Shown here: positions 1-5,306 of the stretch, piece after piece | Layout: each line of letters begins with the position of its first letter | How positions within the stretch are numbered: position 1 is the stretch's first letter | Source of the DNA: an archaeon | Lineage (GTDB): Archaea; Asgardarchaeota; Hermodarchaeia; Hermodarchaeales; Hermodarchaeaceae | Direction of reading: 5' to 3' | Length of the DNA: 6,003 nt | Assembly (NCBI GenBank): GCA_016550425.1 | Contig: JABXGS010000113.1 | Location: forward strand, 1 to 6,003 | The notes under the pieces: model-generated | The model's input: the letters and a program-made list of their open reading frames with translations, nothing else | Told to the model about the DNA's origin: nothing | The model's database searches: none | Program-made: the position numbers and the translations under genes

Positions 1-2333
1 GCGTTTCGCCCACCGCCTGTCAGCATATCACTGCTTTCAATCAATGTATGTTCAAGGGCATGAAACCCACCTACGATGAGTTCCTCTTCAGTAATTTCGT
101 TCTCCTTATCAAGAGGCTTCTTTGAAACCTGAATCTGTTTGGCAGCCTCTTTGACCGCAGACATGGGATGTGGGGCCGTGAAAAAGAAACCTTTCGTTGG
201 ATAAGTGAATTCCAACGGTTGGTCAAGATCCTTAGTTTTCACAATTCTATCCGTGTAGATGTCCTTGATTACATAACCGGTAATAACCTCGGTCATCCGC
301 AAGTCCGCATAATGCACGGTCATGCCATACACTTGCCTTGTGTCCAGTACACGGATAATTTCGGGGTTAACATGCCGGATGGGTTGAGTCATCTCACGGT
401 GATTAGGGGGTAATCTCCTAACAACAGCTCTTCCAACGCCATGACGATATTCGAATTCCAAGGATTCAAAGGTAGTGCCAGCAAGTAAATAGTAAGCTCC
501 AGGGTGCAGTTCACCCATGGCAATCGGCATCTGGCGTTCACCGATGATCTTTCCATCCTGAATGATCTTCACACTATCCCCAATTCCTCGGATAGAGTAA
601 CGAGCCAAAATACGGCGGGCCTGGATGATATCCGGTCTTAACTTGCTTTTCGATTCTGTCAAGAATCCCTCCTTAAGCAACAGTTGAAGTATAGCTTGAA
701 ATTCTGCGAATTCCTCCTGGTCAATCGGCATATCAAGGGCGGCTGCCATTAATTGGTGGTACGCCACTACCTCATTATGCGGTTCAACATATGCCGGGTC
801 AATATCCATAAAATAGTCGTCAGGGTGCTCACGATAGTAGGTGCTAATAGCATCATTTTGACGAAGTGCTAAGATGGCAATGCTTTCTTGCCCTTTTCTT
901 CCTGCTCGCCCAATCCGTTGGGTCAATCGAGTTATCCCTACTAACATTGATACAACACCTTCTAGGTCTCCAATGTCAATTCCCAACTCGAGGGTGGGTG
1001 TTGAAACCAGTAAGTCTAGTTCTCCCCGACGAAAATCGTCCTCCACTTGGCGACGATAGGTCATTGGAAGACCCGCGCGATGAACGGCACTCTTTAGTTG
1101 TGTACGTCGTGAGATTAGATTGATGACCTCTGCATTCTTGTGTGTATTCGCAAAAACAAGGGTCTTTAGATCGTAGCGAACTAACTCTCGGGCAACCCCA
1201 GCAATCATTGTGCTTTGACTCACACGTTCTGGATAAAGCATAAGAAAATGGATGATTCCCTTTTTTCCAGTTTCACAATGAATACTCATTACTGAACGGT
1301 CAAACAAGAGCTCAGCAAATTCTTGCGCATTCGCAACAGTGGCAGATGCTCCAATCAGCTGCAGAGGGGGACAAATCCGTTGAAGCCTTCGGAGAAGGAA
1401 ATGGACGTTTGACCCAAAAGCTCCCACATAAACATGCAGTTCGTCTAGCACAACATGCTTAGCTGTGCGAACAAGTCTTCGAATGGGGTCACGCTGTCGA
1501 ATCAAATGTAGGTGAAGCATATCAGGATTAGTAATCAGGATGTCAGGTGGCTGTTTGAAAATTGCTGCTCTTTCTGATTTGGGTGTGTCTCCATCAAGCA
1601 CCGCAACATCCAGCCCAACACTCGATGCGAGGACTGCCAGTTTTCCCGCTTGATCGCGTGCAAGAGCCTTTGTGGGATAGATGAAAATGGCTTCAACAGC
1701 ACGTTGTTCTGCAGGCCGAAGAGGTCCCCAGCCAACTCGGTTTTCCAAGATTTGTTGAATCACAGGTAGAGCAAAGGCTTCCGTTTTTCCGGTTGCTGTT
1801 GGTGCAGAGACGACCACATCCTGACCATTTAGAATGTGCTGGATGGCTTTTTCTTGAAAAGCGAAGAGTTGGGTTACACCTTGCCGTTTTAGGGTTGCCT
1901 TTAATTGGTCATCGATTGGTGCCGCATCAATCAAACACCCTGGTTCAGGCGCAGTCTCGGAGAACTGTCGGTATTTGACTAATCGATAGGCGGAATCCCT
2001 AAGAATCCGCTGTAGTACTTCTGGTAATCGACTGAAAGAGGTCACTCCGGCTACTCTAAGCTGTTTTTCCCACTCCTCTTTGGATTTCAATGGTGTATCG
2101 ACCTTCTTTTTATGGCGAGGTCTATGGGGCTTACCGTTCACTCTAGCCTTTTGGGTAGGTTCCCCGGCTTCCATGACGTCCACAAAGCGTAAATACGCTG
2201 CAACTGGATCCCCAGCCTCTCCAGGACTGGTCTGGTGGCTTGCCCCGCATTCTTTACAGATTACCATGAAATGGTTACCAGTACGTCTTACTTCCACAAA
2301 ACCTGAGCATCGTGGACATATCCTGTATGACAT
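1..2333 (-). CDS. Zinc-ribbon DEAD/DEAH-box helicase, MrfA/YprA (COG1205)-like, 3' end cut off
   Basis: The reading frame runs from ATG at 2333 to the left edge without a stop, giving 777 residues with the C-terminus missing. It is probably an ATP-dependent DNA helicase involved in repair. An N-terminal zinc ribbon is seen as CPRC (6-9) and CKEC (26-29). Then come motif I ATGKT (K183), YPTKALARDQ (Ia), TNPDMLH (Ib), DELH (297-300, motif II), GASAT (III), VFANT (IV), TPTLELGIDIG (V) and QRIGRAGRKGQ (472-482, VI). The last visible part, HALEH (758-762) followed by SSDMLTGG, resembles the entry to the DUF1998/MZB metal-binding domain of MrfA/YprA and is related to Hrq1. The cysteine cluster expected there falls outside the window. 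No other ATG, GTG or TTG lies between this start and the upstream in-frame TAA, and a ribosome site precedes it, so the start is firm. The family is sure. The cellular role (bacterial MrfA acts in mitomycin-lesion repair) is inference. Confidence 0.95.
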   Translation of the reverse strand, partial: MSYRICPRCSGFVEVRRTGNHFMVICKECGASHQTSPGEAGDPVAAYLRFVDVMEAGEPTQKARVNGKPHRPRHKKKVDTPLKSKEEWEKQLRVAGVTSFSRLPEVLQRILRDSAYRLVKYRQFSETAPEPGCLIDAAPIDDQLKATLKRQGVTQLFAFQEKAIQHILNGQDVVVSAPTATGKTEAFALPVIQQILENRVGWGPLRPAEQRAVEAIFIYPTKALARDQAGKLAVLASSVGLDVAVLDGDTPKSERAAIFKQPPDILITNPDMLHLHLIRQRDPIRRLVRTAKHVVLDELHVYVGAFGSNVHFLLRRLQRICPPLQLIGASATVANAQEFAELLFDRSVMSIHCETGKKGIIHFLMLYPERVSQSTMIAGVARELVRYDLKTLVFANTHKNAEVINLISRRTQLKSAVHRAGLPMTYRRQVEDDFRRGELDLLVSTPTLELGIDIGDLEGVVSMLVGITRLTQRIGRAGRKGQESIAILALRQNDAISTYYREHPDDYFMDIDPAYVEPHNEVVAYHQLMAAALDMPIDQEEFAEFQAILQLLLKEGFLTESKSKLRPDIIQARRILARYSIRGIGDSVKIIQDGKIIGERQMPIAMGELHPGAYYLLAGTTFESLEFEYRHGVGRAVVRRLPPNHREMTQPIRHVNPEIIRVLDTRQVYGMTVHYADLRMTEVITGYVIKDIYTDRIVKTKDLDQPLEFTYPTKGFFFTAPHPMSAVKEAAKQIQVSKKPLDKENEITEEELIVGGFHALEHTLIESSDMLTGGGRN

Positions 2334-2339
2334 CGTTCG

Positions 2340-2347
2340 CTCCCACC
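2340..2347 (-). promoter_or_regulatory. Ribosome binding site of the helicase gene
   Basis: On the minus strand GGTGGGAG ends six bases before the helicase ATG. It matches the archaeal anti-Shine-Dalgarno well enough to support translation from 2333, which is also the only possible start codon in that frame before an upstream stop. Confidence 0.6.
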
Positions 2348-2460
2348 AGCGGATTCCATTACTTGGGATTTAAAGCCTTTAGGAGAGCCTATGATAAATG
2401 TAAAGAAAGAACCAATACACCTCTTATCAGATTGACAAATTTAATAAAGGAAAATTTCTA

Positions 2461-2468
2461 GGGGAGGA
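2461..2468 (+). promoter_or_regulatory. Strong ribosome binding site deciding the GTG start
   Basis: GGGGAGGA sits five bases before GTG 2474. An in-frame TAG lies just upstream (2459-2461), so GTG is the first usable start. The strong purine site is the main evidence that the following small reading frame is really translated, and on this strand. Confidence 0.7.
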
Positions 2469-2473
2469 TTAGG

Positions 2474-2806
2474 GTGATTGGGATTTCAAAGGAAAAAGAG
2501 ACTAGACCCAGACTAACGACAAACCAAAAACGTCGAGAAACCTGTATCCTAATACTACTATTATTGTTTTCACTATTTTTCCTATATCTCCTCCTTCTAA
2601 ATCCCCTTTTCGCACTACTCTGGGGCTTTTTCTGCATCCTATTTGTTGTGTTTATGGCACTTCCCCGAGATCGGGTACCCAAGGATTTAGAACGAATCAG
2701 ACGTGATATAGATCGTCGAACGCATTTTAGATCTTTTGGCACAGGCTTACTTCATTTCGAAAACGGTGGACCTACAAAACCTAAACCACATGAAGATGAT
2801 TACTAA
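2474..2806 (+). CDS. Small two-helix membrane protein of unknown function
   Basis: This is a 110-residue protein starting at GTG. I do not recognise the family. A basic N-terminal segment (KEKETRPR..., QKRRE at 18-22) is followed by two hydrophobic helices, about residues 24-42 and 44-63, joined by a short N-P turn. A charged tail (RDRVPKDLERIRRDIDRR, about 65-82) and a polar end finishing HEDDY complete it. By the positive-inside rule this is a helical hairpin with both ends in the cytoplasm. The two Cys (24 and 54) lie within the helices and do not form a metal motif. It is read divergently from the helicase and convergently with the thioredoxin-like gene, 33 bases away, so it is probably monocistronic. 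An antisense reading frame over the same bases is arginine/serine-rich and lacks a ribosome site, so it is not called. Function cannot be inferred. Confidence 0.75.
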   Translation: MIGISKEKETRPRLTTNQKRRETCILILLLLFSLFFLYLLLLNPLFALLWGFFCILFVVFMALPRDRVPKDLERIRRDIDRRTHFRSFGTGLLHFENGGPTKPKPHEDDY

Positions 2807-2839
2807 TATCCATTAGATTTCAATAAAGATCTCGTTTAT

Positions 2840-3322
2840 CTAGGTGACATAATTTTCTATGAGATACAGTAATTCCTCTTCGAGCGTGGGAAGAATTTGA
2901 GGATTCTCGATAATCCGCGCAATCTCGACGCCATCAGGTGTGTATAGGAGAATGGTGGGAATGGCTTTAATTTTCAGCTTGTTGACTTCCGGAGGGCTGG
3001 GGGGTACAGCCCATTTGCGGTTTGGGTTGAGGGGGTCGGTTTTTACTCCATCAAGGATATAGACAGGCATCCCGGTCTCTTCATGGATTAGGTCGAGGAC
3101 CGGAATATTCGCAACACAATCCTTGCACCACTCAGCCCCAATAGCTACAACTACAATTTGATCGGCAACCTCTTTGAGACTCTCAAGTGTCTCAGGTTTC
3201 AGACTATATTCCAAACGTCGAGCCTCATACTTAGGGCGACATTCGTCAGAGCAAGTATGCATATATTCTTCGATTGGTTTTGCATGATCCAACATTTCTT
3301 CAAACTGCTTAAGGTTCATCAT
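2840..3322 (-). CDS. Thioredoxin-fold protein with WCKDC motif and extra N-terminal CxxxC
   Basis: This is a 160-residue cytosolic protein with no signal peptide. The thioredoxin core starts near residue 50: a beta strand (QIVVVAIGAEW), the active site W-C66-K-D-C69, and the cis-proline loop KAIPTILLYTPDG with P122. WC-x-DC sites with an acidic residue before the second Cys resemble the Thioredoxin_9/TryX-like group rather than classical WCGPC thioredoxin, so disulfide reduction is likely but the partner is unknown. An additional pair, C24 and C28 (CSDEC), lies in a helical N-terminal extension and could be a second redox or metal site. ATG-ATG at 3322/3319 directly follows in-frame TGA codons, so the start is bounded. 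The ribosome site is weak. It lies 31 bases after the metallo-beta-lactamase gene in the same direction, which suggests one transcript. Confidence 0.93.
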   Translation of the reverse strand: MMNLKQFEEMLDHAKPIEEYMHTCSDECRPKYEARRLEYSLKPETLESLKEVADQIVVVAIGAEWCKDCVANIPVLDLIHEETGMPVYILDGVKTDPLNPNRKWAVPPSPPEVNKLKIKAIPTILLYTPDGVEIARIIENPQILPTLEEELLYLIENYVT

Positions 3323-3353
3323 TCATCAATCCCAAGAGATTCTTCAATTCTTC

Positions 3354-4109
3354 TTACAATGTGATGATTTGGGTATCTCGAGGAACGATGATCTTTCCAG
3401 AATAGGAAGTGCGAATGCTACGTAAGGCATCTCCTAGTTCCTCTAATAACTCTGGGTACAAATGAACTAAGACTAGTGCTTTGACTTCTGCTTCCGCGGC
3501 AAGCCGTCCCAAGTCCCCGGGGGTTGTGTGTGTTGTGGCAATCTCTTTCATTCGATCGGGTAACGAGCATTCATGAATCAACAGGTCGGCACCCTTCGCA
3601 TGTTTGATTACTTCTCGACAGGGTCTGGTATCCCCCGAATAGACAACCCGTTTCCCTTCAGCCTCCATATGGAAACCGTAAGCTTCGAAATCACCATGAT
3701 CTACAGGAAAAGCGAGAACCGACCAGTCCTTCACCTTCACCAAGAACCCGGGTTCCACCTTATGATACTTGAGTTTGACTTTACCCTTCAGGTACGGAAA
3801 CACATCCGCAAGTGAAAAGGCCATTTTCTGGACCGCTTCAGGTCCATACACATTCAAAGTCTTGTCATATCCCGATAGCCACAAACTCTGCAAGAATGCG
3901 ACCAAATCCGAGACATGATCCACATGCAAATGGCTAATGAACACATGTTCGATTTTAGTGATATCCTCAAGACTACATGAAAGCCGGTGAAGTACACCCG
4001 CACCCATATCAAAGATCAGGGGGTCTCCTGCGGTTTCAATCATTAAACCAGAAGATACACGGTCCGGAGAAAGCAGAGACGCCCCACTGCCAAGAATCGT
4101 TACTTCCAT
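3354..4109 (-). CDS. RNase Z-like metallo-beta-lactamase hydrolase lacking the tRNase Z arm
   Basis: This 251-residue metal-dependent hydrolase opens with MEVTILGSGAS, typical of the RNase Z branch. The two-metal site is complete: HLHVDH (H60, H62, D64, H65), H138 in VDHGD, D160 in SGDT, and H216 in LVHLYP. H194 in HTTPGD matches the conserved RNase Z His. In true tRNase Z the stretch between the third His and the Asp holds a long flexible arm that grips tRNA, about 70 residues in the Bacillus enzyme. Here H138 and D160 are only 22 residues apart, so the arm is absent. The protein is therefore more likely a phosphodiesterase or other hydrolase than the tRNA 3'-processing enzyme. ATG 4109 is the only start codon before an upstream in-frame TGA. 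It heads a probable two-gene unit with the thioredoxin-like gene. No signal peptide is seen. Substrate is unknown. Confidence 0.94.
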   Translation of the reverse strand: MEVTILGSGASLLSPDRVSSGLMIETAGDPLIFDMGAGVLHRLSCSLEDITKIEHVFISHLHVDHVSDLVAFLQSLWLSGYDKTLNVYGPEAVQKMAFSLADVFPYLKGKVKLKYHKVEPGFLVKVKDWSVLAFPVDHGDFEAYGFHMEAEGKRVVYSGDTRPCREVIKHAKGADLLIHECSLPDRMKEIATTHTTPGDLGRLAAEAEVKALVLVHLYPELLEELGDALRSIRTSYSGKIIVPRDTQIITL

Positions 4110-4264
4110 AGGTCTCGACCCTACACAGCTTCAGGTACACGCCCTTTCATTAACTTTACCCAAAAGTAAAAAATTCTTAATCTATTGAGACTAGCGACAC
4201 AAAGTTGAAATAGCTTCGACCCCGATTAAGAAAAGTAAGCGGAAGCCACTGTCAGGGGATCCGG
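4110..4264. promoter_or_regulatory. Divergent intergenic region, MBL / GTPase
   Basis: This 155-base gap lies between divergent starts. On the plus strand CAAAAG followed by TAAAAAAT (4161-4174) could be a BRE/TATA pair for the GTPase gene, implying a leader of about 70 bases. The same AT-rich patch read on the minus strand (TTTTTTACTTTT) could serve the MBL gene with a leader of roughly 30 bases. The octamer AAAAGTAA occurs twice, at 4163-4170 and 4231-4238. It may be a coincidence of low complexity. AGGGGAT (4254-4260) is the likely GTPase ribosome site. Box assignments are guesses from consensus and spacing. Confidence 0.35.
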
Positions 4265-5116
4265 ATGATACATCACGTCTACATCATTGACGCCCGCGAC
4301 GAAATGGTCGTCGAGAAAAAATTCTGGATTATCACTGTCAACATCAAAGAAATGCAGGATTTTGCTAGTCGTGTTAAGGAAGCCCAAGACACCATCATCG
4401 AAGAAATCGGTCCAATCAAATATATCGGCAAACCCCTCGGTCGTGGGATCGTGGTCCTCTGTGCGGAAGGCGTTGACGATGACGACACACTCCGCGAAAA
4501 AATCGACCGCGTTACCTACGAGTTCCGCCGTGTCATCAGCTACGAAGTCGAATACGAAGCCTTCATGGACAAAGTCGATGACTACGTCACTACAACTCTC
4601 AAAGTCAGCATCATCGGCTACGGTGGCGTTGGCAAAACCACTTTAGTCACCCTCCTCAATGGAGGAGTTCCTCCCACAAGTTATGTCCCAACCATCGCGA
4701 TTGACATTCAAAAAATCGAAGGTGCTCGGATTGGCACATATGAAGTTTCCACTTGGGACTTTGCGGGACAAGATCGATTTCGGAAGTTATGGGAGTTGTA
4801 CTTCCGTGGTAGCCGCATTATTCTTCTTGTTACGGATTCAACCTTGGAGAACGTACTAAACAGTAAAGATATCATCGATCTTATTCGCCGAAAAGATATT
4901 GCTGCTCAGCTTCTAGCAATTGCGAATAAACAGGATCTTCCTGGAGCATTATCCCCACAGCTAGTGCAACGGATACTGGGTATCAAAGCATATGGAATGG
5001 TGGCGATTGACCCAAATAACAGAGAAAAGGCCTTAGAAATCATAAAGGAGGCCTTGAAGCTTGCAGCTCCGAAGGAAGAACCAGTAGCACCAAAGCCAGA
5101 AATGGTTTTTGATTAG
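4265..5116 (+). CDS. Longin-like domain fused to Ras/Arf-type small GTPase
   Basis: This 283-residue GTP-binding switch protein has two parts. Residues 1-105 look like a longin fold: strands HHVYIIDA and MVVEKKFW, a long helix (about 27-49), strands IKYIGKPLG and RGIVVLCAEG, then helix 75-92. Residues 112-267 are the G domain. G1 is GYGGVGKTT (118-126, K124, T125), switch I has YVPTI with T143, G3 is WDFAGQ (164-169, Q169) and G4 is NKQD (221-224) in the Arf-like context ANKQDLPGAL. G5 is degenerate (near VAID, 246-249). The P-loop and DFAGQDRFR are Ras/Rab-like, while LWELYFRGSR and NKQDLPGA are Arf/SR-beta-like. The tail (268-283) is Pro/Glu-rich without a C-terminal Cys, and there is no Gly2, so no lipid anchor is visible. 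ATG is the only start before in-frame TAG at 4211. A role in membrane or protein-complex signalling is inferred. The G domain is certain; the longin call is from secondary-structure pattern only. Confidence 0.95.
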   Translation: MIHHVYIIDARDEMVVEKKFWIITVNIKEMQDFASRVKEAQDTIIEEIGPIKYIGKPLGRGIVVLCAEGVDDDDTLREKIDRVTYEFRRVISYEVEYEAFMDKVDDYVTTTLKVSIIGYGGVGKTTLVTLLNGGVPPTSYVPTIAIDIQKIEGARIGTYEVSTWDFAGQDRFRKLWELYFRGSRIILLVTDSTLENVLNSKDIIDLIRRKDIAAQLLAIANKQDLPGALSPQLVQRILGIKAYGMVAIDPNNREKALEIIKEALKLAAPKEEPVAPKPEMVFD

Positions 5117-5306
5117 GCTGGATTATAGTCTGGACCTTATATGCTTCTTTGAAATAATCTGGTTCTTCTTTTGCTTTAGATTCTGAGGGATGGATCAAAT
5201 GACTTGGATAATTTTCCTTCAACCTAATTTTCGTTAATCGGCATCCGTAAATATTCCTGAATAAAACAAACTGCTCTTTTTCTATTAGGTACCTCTAGTA
5301 AGGACC
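5117..5306. other. Convergent intergenic region without a gene
   Basis: These 190 bases lie between the stop of the GTPase gene and the stop of the endonuclease IV-like gene. I see no coding frame with a ribosome site, no tRNA fold and no repeat. T-rich tracts could end transcription in archaeal fashion: TTCTTCTTTTG (5162-5172) and CTCTTTTTCT (5274-5283) for the plus-strand gene, and GTTTGTTTTATT read on the minus strand (5260-5271) for the other. A short reading frame on the minus strand, 5040-5222, overlaps the GTPase tail and is not credible. Confidence 0.5.

Larger units (their letters stand above)
2334..2473. promoter_or_regulatory. Divergent promoter region, helicase / membrane protein
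   Basis: This 140-base AT-rich gap separates two divergently read genes and must hold at least one promoter for each. Archaeal TATA-like candidates are TTTAATAAA near 2440-2448 on the plus strand, and on the minus strand CTTTAAAT near 2365-2372 or TTTACATTTAT near 2394-2404. The plus-strand candidate would put transcription start within a few bases of the GTG codon. That would leave out part of the ribosome site, so the real box may lie further upstream. No operator-like inverted repeat stands out. Individual box assignments are weak. Confidence 0.4.

Noticed and set aside
866..1123. 85-residue plus-strand frame with a hydrophobic start
   Set aside because: It lies antisense to the conserved helicase motifs V and VI; the signal-like start is a by-product of the opposite strand.
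2458..2742. 94-residue reading frame on the minus strand antisense to the membrane protein gene
   Set aside because: It is Arg/Ser/Asn-rich with no domain or ribosome site, while the plus-strand frame has a strong ribosome site and clear membrane helices.
3354..4109. Assignment of the MBL gene as rnz (tRNase Z)
   Set aside because: The substrate-binding arm expected between the third His and the Asp ligand is absent, so a gene symbol is not justified.
4163..4238. AAAAGTAA repeated twice upstream of the GTPase gene as a possible operator
   Set aside because: An A-rich octamer occurring twice in an AT-rich gap is likely by chance, and there is no dyad symmetry.
4287..4646. 119-residue Ser/Thr/Lys-rich reading frame within the GTPase gene
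   Set aside because: It is a frame-shifted shadow of the C-ending codon stretch of the GTPase gene, with low-complexity composition and no ribosome site.
4651..4676. CCTCC...GGAGGAGTTCCTCC inverted repeats inside the GTPase gene
   Set aside because: They encode ordinary Leu-Leu-Asn-Gly-Gly-Val-Pro-Pro residues. The internal GGAGGAG has no in-frame start at proper spacing, so a regulatory role is unsupported, although it falls at the codon-usage break.
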